Assembly (NCBI GenBank): GCA_965205685.1
Contig: OZ242174.1
Coordinates: 434,001 to 498,000, forward strand
DNA: 64,000 nt
DNA from: WTFY01 sp965205685
GTDB lineage: Bacteria > Pseudomonadota > Gammaproteobacteria > UBA4575
Direction: 5' to 3'
The translations under genes and the position numbers were made by a program. This document shows positions 41,786 to 52,700 of this stretch, piece by piece; positions within the stretch are counted from its first letter, which is position 1, and each line of letters starts with the position of its first letter. The notes beneath the pieces are model-generated. The model was not told the origin of the DNA. It was given only the letters and a program-made list of their open reading frames with translations, and ran no database searches.

Positions 41786-42748
41786 TCATCCCGGTGATGC
41801 CTGCCCGAGCCTTTTCTCGATCGTATCGAACAGGGTCGCGGCAATGTTGAGGCCGCACATCGCGTCCAGTTCCCGGATGCCCGTCGGGCTGGTCACGTTG
41901 ATTTCCGTCAGGTAATCGCCGATCACGTCGATGCCCACGAAGTCAAGCTGCCTGGCGTTCAGCTCCGGCCGGAGCTGCTCGCAAATCCATCGGTCCCGCT
42001 CGCTCAGAGCGGCAGTTTTCGGGGAACCCCCCTTGGCCAGGTTGGCACGCAGTTCCCCTTCGGCGGGAATCCGTACCAGAGCATGCGGTACGGGTTCACC
42101 ACCGATGAGCAGGATTCGTTTGTCCCCCTCCCGGTATTCGGCGATCAGTTTCTGTGCCATCACCGTGCGTGTGCCGTGCTGGGTTGCGGTTTCTAGGATG
42201 ACACCGCGGTTCGGGTCATCATGTCGCAGGCGAAAGACCAGGTCGCCCCCCATGCCATCCAGGGGTTTGACCACGGCTTCCCGGTGGGTATCGACGAACT
42301 GCTCGAGTGCCTGCCGGTTGCGGCTGATCACATAGGGCACGGTGCATTCGGCAAAGCAGGTGGCGAACAGTTTCTCATTGGTATTGCGCAAGCTGACTGG
42401 ATGGTTGATGACCTGCACCCCGCTTCGCTGCACGTGCTCCAGCAAAAAGGTCGTGTAGATGTACTCCATGTCGAACGGTGGATCCTTGCGCATCAGGATC
42501 ACGTCAAGTTCACTCAGGTCCTGGACGGTGCTCGCTTCCAGCCGGGCCCAGTCGTCGGGGTCGTCCTGCACCGTGATGCGGGCGGTGCGGCCCATGACCG
42601 CGCCGTCCTGAAAAAAGATGTCGCACGGTTGCAGGTAATAGGTGAGCCAGCCCCGGCGCTGTGCCTCGCGCAGCATGGCGAACGTGCTGTCCTTGCGGAC
42701 ATGGATGTCCCCTACGGGATCCATGACTACACCTAGTTTTATGCTCAT
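41786..42748 (-). CDS. gshB: Glutathione synthetase
   Basis: An ATP-grasp enzyme of 320 residues joining gamma-glutamylcysteine and glycine. The start MSIKLGVVMDPVGDI, the MRKDPPFDMEYIYTTFLLE segment, VVKPLDGMGGDLVFR (nucleotide loop) and INVTSPTGIRELD are all characteristic. ATG at 42748 is chosen because the GshB family begins there; 15 upstream codons are unsupported. Confidence 0.95.
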   Translation of the reverse strand: MSIKLGVVMDPVGDIHVRKDSTFAMLREAQRRGWLTYYLQPCDIFFQDGAVMGRTARITVQDDPDDWARLEASTVQDLSELDVILMRKDPPFDMEYIYTTFLLEHVQRSGVQVINHPVSLRNTNEKLFATCFAECTVPYVISRNRQALEQFVDTHREAVVKPLDGMGGDLVFRLRHDDPNRGVILETATQHGTRTVMAQKLIAEYREGDKRILLIGGEPVPHALVRIPAEGELRANLAKGGSPKTAALSERDRWICEQLRPELNARQLDFVGIDVIGDYLTEINVTSPTGIRELDAMCGLNIAATLFDTIEKRLGQASPG

Positions 42749-42865
42749 TGAAAAACGCTGCCTCGTCGCTACCGGCTGTCTACAGGATAGCATCTCGGCT
42801 GCCGGTGCCCGGCAGGGAAACCGTCGCCTGGCCGTTGGCCCGATCGCCCGGGAATACGGCTGGGG

Positions 42866-43615
42866 CTAGCTGTTGGCATGCCCGGACAAGTCTCCCCACA
42901 GCAGCTGGGCGACAACGAGGGTGCTCAATGCAGCCGTTTCGGTGCGCAATACCCGTGGACCCAGGCTTGCCGCCTCAAACCCCTTGGCAATGACCTGGTC
43001 CGTCTCCGCTCCGGTGAGACCCCCTTCCGGGCCGATCACAAGCCAGACTTTTTCCACGGGATCACGGGCAGCATGCGCCAGCCGGTCGTTTGCATCCATG
43101 TCGAGCACGAATCCACGTGCACCCTCGCTGGGCGGCTGCAGGCTGTCCAGGCCTTGGGCTTCGTGCAGGACGGGAAGGACTGCACGCCCGCACTGTTCGC
43201 AGGCGCTGATGATGATGTTTTGCCAGTGCCGCTGCCGGTTGGTCCTGGTCTGCTCCGAGAACCGGGTCACGGTCCGTTCAGTGACGACCGGATGGATTTC
43301 GGTCACGCCGGCCTCGACCGTCTTCTGGATGGCGAAATCCATGTGCGCGCCTTTCGATACGCCGAGCACCAGGTGGGTTTCCAGATTGGATTCTTCCCTG
43401 GCAGGGGTCCGTTCGGTGATCCGCACGGTCATGGCTTTCTTGTGCAGGGTTACCGGCTGGCCGGGATAGTCGTAGCCGTCCCCGTTGAACAGTACCAGCG
43501 GGGAGTGCTTGTGGATGCGAAGCACGTGGGTTGCACGATGACGGGTGCTGTCATCCAGGCTGACTTCGTCGTGTACCGTCAGCCTCTGGGGGGTGTACAG
43601 ACGGATGGCCTGCAT
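42866..43615 (-). CDS. rsmE: 16S rRNA m3U1498 methyltransferase
   Basis: A SPOUT-class rRNA methyltransferase of 249 residues. The N-terminal PUA-like segment has HVLRIHKHSPLVLFNGDG. The knotted C-terminal part has the characteristic LVIGPEGGLTGAETDQ and LGPRVLRTETAAL SAM-binding loops. It precedes gshB, as in many Gammaproteobacteria. Confidence 0.94.
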   Translation of the reverse strand: MQAIRLYTPQRLTVHDEVSLDDSTRHRATHVLRIHKHSPLVLFNGDGYDYPGQPVTLHKKAMTVRITERTPAREESNLETHLVLGVSKGAHMDFAIQKTVEAGVTEIHPVVTERTVTRFSEQTRTNRQRHWQNIIISACEQCGRAVLPVLHEAQGLDSLQPPSEGARGFVLDMDANDRLAHAARDPVEKVWLVIGPEGGLTGAETDQVIAKGFEAASLGPRVLRTETAALSTLVVAQLLWGDLSGHANS

Positions 43616-43642
43616 GGTGCCGAAGGCAGGTGAGTGCCGGGT

Positions 43643-44956
43643 TCAGTAGCGGTAGTAGTCAGGCTTGTAGGGCCCGTTCGGGTCAACCCCGATGTATTCC
43701 GCCTGCTCCGCGGTCAGCCGGGTCAATTTCGCGCCGATCTTGTCCAGGTGCAACCGTGCGACTTCCTCGTCCAGCGTTTTCGGCAATACGTACACCTTGT
43801 TTTCGTAGCGCTCCGGATACTTCCACAATTCCACTTGTGCGAGTACCTGGTTGGTGAAGGAGTTTGACATCACGAAGCTCGGATGGCCGGTGGCGCAGCC
43901 CAGGTTCACCAGGCGGCCTTCTGCCAGGAGGATGATGCGCTTGCCGTCCGGAAAGAGCACATGATCCACCTGCGGCTTGATGTTTTCCCACGAATACTGC
44001 TTGAGGCTTGCGACATCGATTTCATTGTCGAAGTGCCCGATGTTACAAACAATGGCCTGGTCCTTCATGGCGCACAGATGGTCGTGGCCGATGACATGGT
44101 AGTTGCCGGTCGCGGTGACAAAGATGTCCGCGCTCGAGACCACCTCCTCTAGGGTGACCACGCGAAATCCCGCCATGGCGGCCTGCAGCGCGCAAATGGG
44201 ATCGATTTCCGTGATCAGGACGTTCGCGCCGAGGCTGCGCAGGGACTGCGCACAGCCCTTGCCGACATCGCCGAAGCCGAAGACGACCGCGGTTTTGGCC
44301 GCAATCATGACATCGGTTGCACGCTTGATCCCGTCGACCAGCGATTCGCGACAGCCGTACAGGTTGTCGAACTTGGACTTGGTCACGGAATCGTTCACAT
44401 TGAATGCCGGGACTTTCAGCTCATTCCTTTTTTCCATTTCCATCAGGCGGTGAACCCCGGTGGTGGTCTCTTCGGACAGCCCCTTTACGTGGTCCAGCAG
44501 CTCGGGGAAATTTTCATGCATGATCTTGGTCAGGTCGCCGCCGTCATCGAGCAGCATGTTCGGATGCCAGCCGCCGGGCCCGTGGATGGTCTGTTCGATG
44601 CACCATGTGTAGTCCTCCTCCGTTTCACCCTTCCAGGCAAACACGGGGATTCCGCTGGCTGCCATGGCCGCAGCGGCATGATCCTGTGTGGAAAATATGT
44701 TGCAGGAGGACCAGCGTACCTGTGCGCCCAGTGCCGTCAGGGTTTCGATCAGCACGGCGGTCTGCACCGTCATGTGCAGGCAGCCCGCGATGCGTGCACC
44801 CGCCAGCGGCTTCTCATCGCCGTACTTTTCACGCAGGGCCATCAGGCCGGGCATTTCGGTCTCGGCAATGGCAATTTCCTTGCGGCCCCAGTCGGCCAGG
44901 GCGAGGTCCGCCACCTTGAAGTCCGCCACCTCTTTCTGCACAGATTGAATACTCAT
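43643..44956 (-). CDS. ahcY: Adenosylhomocysteinase
   Basis: An NAD-dependent S-adenosylhomocysteine hydrolase of 437 residues that recycles SAH. Visible are the substrate-binding HMTVQTAVLIETL, the NAD-loop GFGDVGKGCAQSL, and the C-terminal PNGPYKPDYYRY with the conserved lysine and tyrosine. It lies 33 bp after metK on the same strand, forming a SAM-SAH cycle pair. No SAH riboswitch is seen upstream of it. Confidence 0.96.
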   Translation of the reverse strand: MSIQSVQKEVADFKVADLALADWGRKEIAIAETEMPGLMALREKYGDEKPLAGARIAGCLHMTVQTAVLIETLTALGAQVRWSSCNIFSTQDHAAAAMAASGIPVFAWKGETEEDYTWCIEQTIHGPGGWHPNMLLDDGGDLTKIMHENFPELLDHVKGLSEETTTGVHRLMEMEKRNELKVPAFNVNDSVTKSKFDNLYGCRESLVDGIKRATDVMIAAKTAVVFGFGDVGKGCAQSLRSLGANVLITEIDPICALQAAMAGFRVVTLEEVVSSADIFVTATGNYHVIGHDHLCAMKDQAIVCNIGHFDNEIDVASLKQYSWENIKPQVDHVLFPDGKRIILLAEGRLVNLGCATGHPSFVMSNSFTNQVLAQVELWKYPERYENKVYVLPKTLDEEVARLHLDKIGAKLTRLTAEQAEYIGVDPNGPYKPDYYRY

Positions 44957-44989
44957 AATCCTGTCGTGTGATTCAGCCAGTTCGCGGCA

Positions 44990-46162
44990 TTATACCACCG
45001 CACCCGATTCGGCCCGTTCCCTTAACTCATCCACCCTGTCGGTGCGTTCCCAGCGAAAACTGTCCTCGTTGCGGCCAAAATGTCCGTAGCTGGCCGTGGC
45101 CTGGTAGATCGGGTGAAGCAGGTCCAGCATGGTCAGGATCCCATAGGGAGACAGGTCAAACATGTCCCGAACGATCGCCTCGATCCTGTCATCGGCCACA
45201 CTCCCCGTACCGAAGGTATCGATCGAGATGGAGGTCGGCTGTGCCAGGCCGATGGCGTACGAGATCTGGATTTCGCAGCGTTCCGCGAGCCCCGCCGCAA
45301 CCACGTTCTTGGCGACATAACGCCCTGCGTATGCTGCCGAGCGATCGACCTTGGAGGGGTCCTTGCCCGAGAAGGCGCCGCCGCCATGGCGCGCCATGCC
45401 CCCGTAGGTGTCGACGATGATCTTGCGCCCGGTCAGCCCGCAGTCGCCGACCGGGCCTCCGGTCTCAAACCGGCCGGTGGGATTGATGTGGACCTTGGTG
45501 TCCGCCGTCAGCCACTTCTCCGGCAGGACCGGCCGGATGATCAGTTCCCGGACCGCTTCGTGCAGGTCTTCCTGGCGGACCTCCGGGTCATGCTGGGTGG
45601 AAAGCACCACCGCATCGATGCGGCTCGGGGTGCCGTCCTCGTAGACGAAGGTGACCTGGCTTTTGGCATCCGGGCGCAACCAGGGCAGCTTGCCTGCCCG
45701 CCGGACTGCGGACTGTTGCTGTACCAGGCGGTGCGCGTAGGTGATCGGTGCCGGCATGAGCACATCGGTTTCATTGCAGGCATAGCCGAACATCATGCCC
45801 TGATCCCCCGCGCCCTGGTCTTCCTTGCTTTCGCGGTCGACCCCGCGTGCAATGTCGGGCGACTGCTTGCCCAGCGCATTGATGACGGCACAGGTATGTC
45901 CGTCGAAACCGATCCTGGAGTGGTCATATCCGATCCCGTTGACCGTGCGTCGAACCACGGACTCGAGGTCTGTGTGGGCCGTGGTCGTGACCTCTCCGGC
46001 GAGCAGCACCATGCCGGTCTTGACAAGCGTCTCGCAGGCGACGCGTGCCCCGGGATCCTGTTCGAGCAAGGCATCGAGCACCGCATCGGAGATCTGGTCG
46101 GCCATCTTGTCCGGATGTCCCTCGGAAACGGACTCGGAGGTGAAAACGCGTCTCGCAGGCAT
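44990..46162 (-). CDS. metK: S-adenosylmethionine synthetase
   Basis: Makes SAM from methionine and ATP. From the ATG at 46162 it has 390 residues. Signature GAGDQGMMFGYA and the GGGAFSGKDPSKVDRS loop (phosphate) are present, as is FTSESVSEGHPDK at the N-terminus. Ten in-frame residues upstream are unlikely to be translated. It forms a unit with ahcY, with no metF in between. Confidence 0.96.
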   Translation of the reverse strand: MPARRVFTSESVSEGHPDKMADQISDAVLDALLEQDPGARVACETLVKTGMVLLAGEVTTTAHTDLESVVRRTVNGIGYDHSRIGFDGHTCAVINALGKQSPDIARGVDRESKEDQGAGDQGMMFGYACNETDVLMPAPITYAHRLVQQQSAVRRAGKLPWLRPDAKSQVTFVYEDGTPSRIDAVVLSTQHDPEVRQEDLHEAVRELIIRPVLPEKWLTADTKVHINPTGRFETGGPVGDCGLTGRKIIVDTYGGMARHGGGAFSGKDPSKVDRSAAYAGRYVAKNVVAAGLAERCEIQISYAIGLAQPTSISIDTFGTGSVADDRIEAIVRDMFDLSPYGILTMLDLLHPIYQATASYGHFGRNEDSFRWERTDRVDELRERAESGAVV

Positions 46163-46264
46163 GAGCCTCTTCGGGTCTGGTATGCCTGTCAACGGTTAAC
46201 AGGCGTCTTGAATCGCGCTATTCTACGCAATTCGAGCACAATTAAAAAATGTACCCCTGATTCA

Positions 46265-46822
46265 ATGGCACGCACACCTTCCAACATGATGCCGCTGGGC
46301 ACCCCGGCCCCGGATTTTTGCCTGCCGGATACGGTTTCCGGAAAGGAAGTGCGCCTGTCGGACGTGCGCGGCGAGGTGGCGACCGTTGTCATGTTCATAT
46401 GCAACCACTGCCCCTTCGTGAAGCATATCCAGGACGAGCTGGCGCGCCTTGGCCAGGAGTACCCCGCCCAGGGCGTCTCGCTGGTGGCCATCAGTTCCAA
46501 CGATGCCGACCAGTATCCCGAGGATTCACCGGAAAACATGAAGGCGCTGGCGGTGTCCCTCGGATACTCCTTTCCCTACCTGTACGACGAGAGCCAGCAG
46601 GTGGCCAAGTCGTACGATGCGGCCTGCACGCCCGATATCTTTGTTTTCGACGAGGCCCTGGAATGCGCATACCGGGGGCAACTGGACGGCTCGCGGCCCG
46701 GCAACGGCATCCCGGTGACCGGCGAGGACCTGCGATCTGCCCTTGACGCCCTGCTGGCCGGCCAGATCGTCGACCCTGTGCAGAAACCCAGTGTGGGGTG
46801 CAACATCAAATGGAAGGCATGA
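46265..46822 (+). CDS. Thioredoxin-like (AhpC/TSA-type) protein
   Basis: A 185-residue thioredoxin-fold protein. The active-site-like motif FICNHCPFVKH has a CNHC dithiol arrangement, and GTPAPDFCLPDTVSGKEVRLSD is a typical peroxiredoxin-like start. The sequence belongs to the family of redoxins with an NHCPFV motif. It may reduce or exchange disulfides; substrate is unknown. It has no signal peptide. It faces metK head to head and precedes the efflux operon by about 115 bp. Confidence 0.85.
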   Translation: MARTPSNMMPLGTPAPDFCLPDTVSGKEVRLSDVRGEVATVVMFICNHCPFVKHIQDELARLGQEYPAQGVSLVAISSNDADQYPEDSPENMKALAVSLGYSFPYLYDESQQVAKSYDAACTPDIFVFDEALECAYRGQLDGSRPGNGIPVTGEDLRSALDALLAGQIVDPVQKPSVGCNIKWKA

Positions 46823-46937
46823 GGTCTTGCCGGGGATGAACCGAGAGGGAGCGTCCGCTGGCTGAAGCAGACCGGTTGACGTGGCCGGTCATGCGGATCA
46901 GGAATTTCTGCATCGCACCCGTGGTGCGATATGCTGC

Positions 46938-48515
46938 ATGGTAATGGCAACCGTTTCAGAAAGACTGACAGCGCACCGGTGGCATTCCGCCTCAGGGATG
47001 CTGTTTGTGGCCATCGCCGGATTTCTCGTGGCCGCGTGTTCACAAAAATTGATGCCGCCGACCGAGGAGTCTGCGCAGCACTTGCCCGAAAAATTCACCG
47101 GCGAACCCGCGGGTGAGGCCTACGCGCCACTGCAGTGGTGGAAAACATTCAACGACCCGGGGCTGGACCGGGTCGTCGAGGCCGTACTCGCGTCGAACCT
47201 CGACCTGGCCGAAGCCGTGGCGCGGGTTGAGCAGGCCCGGGCCCGGGCGGGCATTGCAAATGCCGCCAGGTACCCTTCACTGCAGCCATCGGCGTCCGGC
47301 GAGGACACGGATACGCCGACCAATGCGGGCGTGGGAGAGCAGATTGAAGAGATCGGGTTGAGCCCGGAACTCAAGCAGGAGTTCGGCATTTCCGTGCCGG
47401 ACCGCTTGGCGGTGACCACGTACTCCCTGAATGCAAACTTCTCCTACGAGGCCGACTTCTGGGGCCGCAACCGCAATGATGCACAGGCGGCTCGCGCCGA
47501 GCACCTGGCTTCGGAGTGGGACTACCGGGCCGCGCGGATCGGGGTCGTTGCAGAAACCGTGCGCACGTACATCGAGATCGCCTGGCTGCGCCGTCAACTT
47601 GGGCTGTCAGACGAGATCGTGGGGATCCTGCAGGAGCGCGAGAAACTCACCACGGCCCGCTACCAGCGTGGCCTCAACACGGCGCGTGAACTCTATACCG
47701 CACGGCTGCAACTGTGGAACTCGCAAGCTGAACTGCCTGCCGTCAGGGGGCGCCTGGCCGATGCAGAGGGACGCCTGTGGACTTTGCTGGGCGGGTACCG
47801 GGCGGAGCTGGCCGGCATGTTGCCGGATGCCCTGTCGCCCTCTGCAACATTCGATCACATTCCCGTGGGCATACCGGCTGACCTTCTCACTCAGCGCCCC
47901 GATGTGGGCGCGGCCCAGCAGCGAATGCAGGCGGCCCGCTATGCCGTCGGAGCCCGGCGTGCCGAGCTGCTGCCGTCGCTGTCCCTGTCCGGCACCATCG
48001 GGCTGCAGGGCTCAGACACCCGCGAGTGGCTGGATGCGGCCCAGTGGTTCAAGAACCTGAGCCTGAATCTGGTCGGGCCGGTATTCCAGGGCAAGCGGCT
48101 GCGTCACAATGTGACCCTCGCGGAGACCCGCCTGAAAGAGGCGGTTTTTGCGTACAGGCACTCGGTGGTCACCGCAGTCAACGAGGTCGAGGCCGTGCTG
48201 ACCCAGCTTGAGACCAGCCAGCAGCGCCATGCCCTGCTGAGATCGTCCGTCGAGGAAGCCCGGGCAGAGGCGGCCTTTCAGGAACGCCGCTACTGGTCCG
48301 GCGTCGGCGACTACGATGCCTTTCTGGCAGCCTCGGAAACGCTCACCAGCATGAAGTCCTCGCTGGTGGCGGCAGAACGCGATCTGGGGTACATGCGCCT
48401 GGCGCTGCATCGCGCGCTGGGAGGCGTGTGGACGGTGGCCGACCCCGAGGCGGCACGAATCGACGATTCTCCACAGGTTGCGGACCTTCGGGCCGCATCC
48501 CTAGCCACGGAGTGA
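46938..48515 (+). CDS. Outer-membrane efflux lipoprotein (TolC/OprM family)
   Basis: The outer-membrane channel of a tripartite pump, about 525 residues. A lipoprotein signal (LFVAIAGFLVAAC) is near the N-terminus, then two coiled-coil repeat halves: YAPLQWWKTFNDPGLDRVVE and, later, PVFQGKRLRHNVTLAETRLKEAV. The start could be ATG 46938 or 46944; a GTG at 46881 is less likely. It ends 6 bp before the adaptor gene, an OprM-type gene order for an RND efflux pump. Confidence 0.85.
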   Translation: MVMATVSERLTAHRWHSASGMLFVAIAGFLVAACSQKLMPPTEESAQHLPEKFTGEPAGEAYAPLQWWKTFNDPGLDRVVEAVLASNLDLAEAVARVEQARARAGIANAARYPSLQPSASGEDTDTPTNAGVGEQIEEIGLSPELKQEFGISVPDRLAVTTYSLNANFSYEADFWGRNRNDAQAARAEHLASEWDYRAARIGVVAETVRTYIEIAWLRRQLGLSDEIVGILQEREKLTTARYQRGLNTARELYTARLQLWNSQAELPAVRGRLADAEGRLWTLLGGYRAELAGMLPDALSPSATFDHIPVGIPADLLTQRPDVGAAQQRMQAARYAVGARRAELLPSLSLSGTIGLQGSDTREWLDAAQWFKNLSLNLVGPVFQGKRLRHNVTLAETRLKEAVFAYRHSVVTAVNEVEAVLTQLETSQQRHALLRSSVEEARAEAAFQERRYWSGVGDYDAFLAASETLTSMKSSLVAAERDLGYMRLALHRALGGVWTVADPEAARIDDSPQVADLRAASLATE

Positions 48516-48521
48516 ACCGGC

Positions 48522-49751
48522 ATGAATAGACTGAAGGACAGACTGAAAAGCTACCTGGTTGCCGCTGGGATCCTGGCGGGTGCGGTGGTGCTGGCATCCA
48601 TCCTGGTGTCGCTGGCTCCAGAGCCGGAACGCGTTGAGCAACCACCTCAAATTCCGTTCGTGCAGTCCGCCCAGGTGGTGGTCGGGGCTGGAGCCATTCC
48701 CGTGTACGGTGCCGGAACCGTGCGGCCCAGCGCGGAAATTGACATCACCTCGCAAGTCAGCGGCCGGGTCGACTGGATGAATCCGAGTTTCCACAGCGGC
48801 GGGCGGATCAAGGCGGGCGATACGATCTTCCGCATTGAACAGGAGGACTACCAGTATCGCCTGCGCGAGGCCATGGCTGATCTCGAAGATAGGAAAGTGG
48901 CCCTGCTCGAGGCCAGGGAGCTGGCGGTCGTAGCCCGTACCGAGTACGAGCAGTATTCCGGGCGCCAACGCGAGTCGGGGTCCACGGTCACCCAGGCGAG
49001 TCCCCTGGTGTTGCGAGAGCCTCAGCTGAAGGCCGCCCAGGCGGCACTGAAACGTGAAGAGGCCAGGGTCGCCGAAGCCAAGCTGGCGTTGGCACGAACC
49101 AGTGTGAAGGCACCCTTCGACGGCTATGTGCGTGAAGAGTCCGTGGACATCGGCCAGTTTCTGACCGTGGGTCAGGTCGTCGGGCGACTGTTCGCCGCCG
49201 ATGCGGTCGAGGTGGTCCTACCCCTGTCCGATGCCAACACCGCATTGATCCCCGGGCTGTGGGAGCTTCAGGCAGGGGATGCCAAGCAGCGGGTGGATGC
49301 GCGTGTCATCGCGAGATACGCAGACGCGCACTACGCCTGGAACGGCTATGTGGACCGCGCCGAGGCATCGCTCGACAAGCAGACACGGACCATTGACGTG
49401 ATTTTGCGTGTCCCTGAGCCCTTTTCCGCAGGCACCCTGGTCGGCTCGCAAGACCACATCCGCCAGGCTCCCCCGCTTCTGGTGGGCAAGTTCGTGGAGG
49501 TTGAAATCGAGGGGCTCACGCCAGAGCGCTATTTCCGCATCCCGCGCTCGGCCCTGCAGCCAGGGAATGAGGTTTGGGTCATCGGCGATGAGCAAGGAGT
49601 CGGCATCGTCCCGCTACAGGTTCTGCAGCGCAGCAATGACGAGATCTTCGTGACCGGCGCCCTTGAAGAGGGACAGGCCGTAATCACGGGCGGCATTCAG
49701 TTTGCCACCGAAGGCATGCGGGTACGCAGTCTGGACACGGGGCAACAATGA
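48522..49751 (+). CDS. RND efflux membrane-fusion (adaptor) protein
   Basis: A 409-residue periplasmic adaptor anchored by one N-terminal membrane helix (LVAAGILAGAVVLASILVSL). The lipoyl-domain half-motifs EIDITSQVSGRVDWM and TSVKAPFDGYVREESVDIGQ, a helical hairpin with AQAALKREEARVAEAKLAL, and a barrel domain are visible. It overlaps the pump gene by 4 nt. It links the inner-membrane pump to the outer channel. Confidence 0.92.
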   Translation: MNRLKDRLKSYLVAAGILAGAVVLASILVSLAPEPERVEQPPQIPFVQSAQVVVGAGAIPVYGAGTVRPSAEIDITSQVSGRVDWMNPSFHSGGRIKAGDTIFRIEQEDYQYRLREAMADLEDRKVALLEARELAVVARTEYEQYSGRQRESGSTVTQASPLVLREPQLKAAQAALKREEARVAEAKLALARTSVKAPFDGYVREESVDIGQFLTVGQVVGRLFAADAVEVVLPLSDANTALIPGLWELQAGDAKQRVDARVIARYADAHYAWNGYVDRAEASLDKQTRTIDVILRVPEPFSAGTLVGSQDHIRQAPPLLVGKFVEVEIEGLTPERYFRIPRSALQPGNEVWVIGDEQGVGIVPLQVLQRSNDEIFVTGALEEGQAVITGGIQFATEGMRVRSLDTGQQ

Positions 49752-52700
49752 GCCGCAAAGGAAGCCAACTTGGAGAGCCGGGCGGCCCGATCGCCTACAT
49801 GGCGAGCAACAGCGTCGCCGCCAACCTGTTCATGTTCGCCATACTGGCTGCCGGCTTGGTGGCCCTGACCGGCCTGGAGCGGGAATCATGGCCCACGGTG
49901 CCGTTCAATACCGTCGAGGTCTCCATGGCCTACCCCGGGGCCACACCGGAAGAGGTGGAAGAGTCGATCGTGGTCAAGATCGAGGAGCAGGTCAACTCGC
50001 TGGATGATGTCAAGCGAGTGAAGTCTGTGGCTGCACCAGGCATGGCATCGGTGCGTGTTGAGCTGAAAGCGGGCACCGACATGGGCCGTATGCTGGATGA
50101 GATCAAAACCGCGGTGGGCCGTATCCAGTCCTTTCCCGCGGCGGCCGAACGCGCAGAATTCATGGAGATGTCCAATCACCAGAGCGTGATCCGCCTGCTG
50201 GTCTATGGCGCGATCTCGGAGCGTTCCCTCAAGGAGTTGGCGTACCAGATCGAGGATGAACTGACCTCGCTTCCTGCCGTGTCATCGGTCGAGACCAGCG
50301 GGGTGCGTGATTATGAGATTTCCATCGAGGTCCCGAAGGCTCGCCTGCGTGCCCTGGGCATCACCCTGGCGGACATCGCAAATACGATACGTCACGGGTC
50401 CCTCGATCTGTCGGCGGGCAGCATTGAAACCCGGGATGCCGAGGTGCGCGTTCGCACCCTGGGCCAGCGGTATGTCCAGCAGGATTTCGAGGAAATCGTC
50501 GTTCTCAGCAGAAATGACGGTACGGTCGTGCGACTGGGAGACATCGCCACGGTACATGACGGCTTCCAAGATTCCGATCTGATCATACGCCACCAGAATC
50601 AGCCGGCGGCCTTTGTCGAAATCTACAGGGCAGAAGGAGAACAGGTGATGGATGTTGCCACGGCCGTGCAGCAACACGTTGCCAACGTGATCATCCCATC
50701 CCTGCCGGACGGTGTCGGCATCACCATCTGGAACGACGATTCCCTGACCTACCAGGAACGCGTGAATCTGCTGCTCAAAAATGGCACTCTGGGCCTGCTG
50801 CTGGTGCTGGTTGCACTGGCCCTGTTTCTCGAGATTCGGCTCGCGGTGTGGGTCGCGGCAGGGCTGGCCGTAGCCGGGATCGGTGCTTTGGCGGTCATGC
50901 TGGCCGTGGACATTGCGATCAATACCATCTCCTTGTTCGCGTTTGTTCTGGCCATCGGCATCGTGGTGGACGATGCGATCGTCGTGGCCGAGCACATCCA
51001 CTATGAACGCAGGCGAGGTACGCCCGGTGTCGTTGCAGCGATCCGCGGCACGCGCCGGATCAAGGTGCCGTTGACGTTTGCGGTGCTGACTTCGGTCGCA
51101 GCATTCACGCCGCTGTTTTTCATCCCAGGCGGCATCGGACAGGTATGGAAGGCCTTGCCGGTGATCATCATCGCGATGCTGCTGATCTCCCTGGTGGAAT
51201 CGCTGCTGATCCTGCCCAACCACCTGTCTCACCTGCATGGCCCGGAGTGGGTGCCGAAGGGATCGGTTGACCGCTTTTTCGCCCGGGTTCAGGGTACCGT
51301 CGACGAGTTGCTGAACCGATTCGTGAAGGGTCCCCTGGACCGGGGGCTGCACTTCGCCACTGCCCAGCCCATCGTGACGCTGGCGGGCGCCATCGGCCTG
51401 CTCATTTTCAGCATTTCCCTGATACCGGCAGGCATCGTAGCGACGTCCTTCGCAGACGTGGTGGAGGGCGATTTTGTGACTGCCACGCTCGAGATGCCGG
51501 ATGGTACTACTGCGCAAAGGACGTACGAGGTGGCACAAGAACTCGAAGCCGCCGGGTACCAGGTGATTGAACGGATCTCGGCCGAGCGGCCCGAAGGTGC
51601 TCCCTCGCTGCTTTCCGGGGTCAACGTGACCGTCGGCCAGGGGCCGCGAGTCGAGGGGGGCGGGTTGGCGCCGAAGCTTTCGCTGAACCCGGAACCCAAC
51701 ATCGCCACGATCGAGTTCAAGTTGCTGAGTGCACAGCAGCGGGAGATTTCCACCGGGGCCATCGCCCAGGCTTGGCGCGACGAGGTCGGCATCCTGCCTT
51801 ACGTCCGCGGTGTCGCTTTCAGCGGCAAGGTCTTTGACCTCGGCAATCCCATCGAGGTGGTGCTATCACATCCGGAACCCCAGCGTCTCAACCAGATTGC
51901 AGAATCCGTGGTTCATGGCCTGCGCGAAGTGGAGGGTGTCTTTGATGTGCGATCGGATCACACCCCTGGGGTGCGGGAGATCCAGCTCGAGTTGCGGCCC
52001 GAGGCACGCACACTCGGACTTACGCTGGAAGAAATGGCTCAACAGGCGCGCTCCGCATTTTTCGGTGCGGAGGCCTTGCGGGTGCAGCGCGGGCGCGAGG
52101 AGGTGCGGGTGTATGTGCGCCTGCCTGCGGATGAGCGCAATGCCATTACCGATGTTGAAGGCTACCTGATTCACACCCCCGACGGGGCCGAGGTTCCGCT
52201 GAGCCAGGTCGCTGAGCTCAAATCAGGCATTTCGCCGCCTGCGGTACGGCGAAAGGACGGGCAGCGCGTGATTACGGTCACGGCGGACGTCGACCAGACG
52301 GTGATTACCGGCGGCGAGGCCAATGCCATCCTGGCCGATTCGATTCTTGCAGAACTGAAGGCCATGTACCCGGGCTTGGCATATACGTTCGGAGGTGAAC
52401 AACAAGAGCAGATTGACTCGCTGGACTCGCTGATCCGCGGTTTTGCTATCGCCATGCTCATGATATTTGCATTGCTGGCCATCCCGCTTGGCTCCTATAC
52501 CAAGCCATTCATCATCATGGCCGTCATCCCGTTTGGGCTCATCGGCGCAATCTGGGGTCATCTGGCATTGGGGATCGCCATGAGCGCGGCATCCTTCATG
52601 GGCATCTTTGGCCTGAGCGGGGTCGTCGTCAATGACTCCCTGGTGATGATCGATTTCATTGACCAGAAACTCGATGAAGGGGTTCCTGCGCGAACGGCGA

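Noticed and set aside
44957..44989. SAH or SAM riboswitch in front of ahcY or metK
   Set aside because: The ahcY leader is 33 bp long and the metK-thioredoxin spacer about 100 bp with no recognisable riboswitch core.
45080..46822. 580-codon open frame on the plus strand
   Set aside because: Its first two thirds run antisense to metK. Only the part from ATG 46265 shows a real protein (thioredoxin-like), so the gene was started there.
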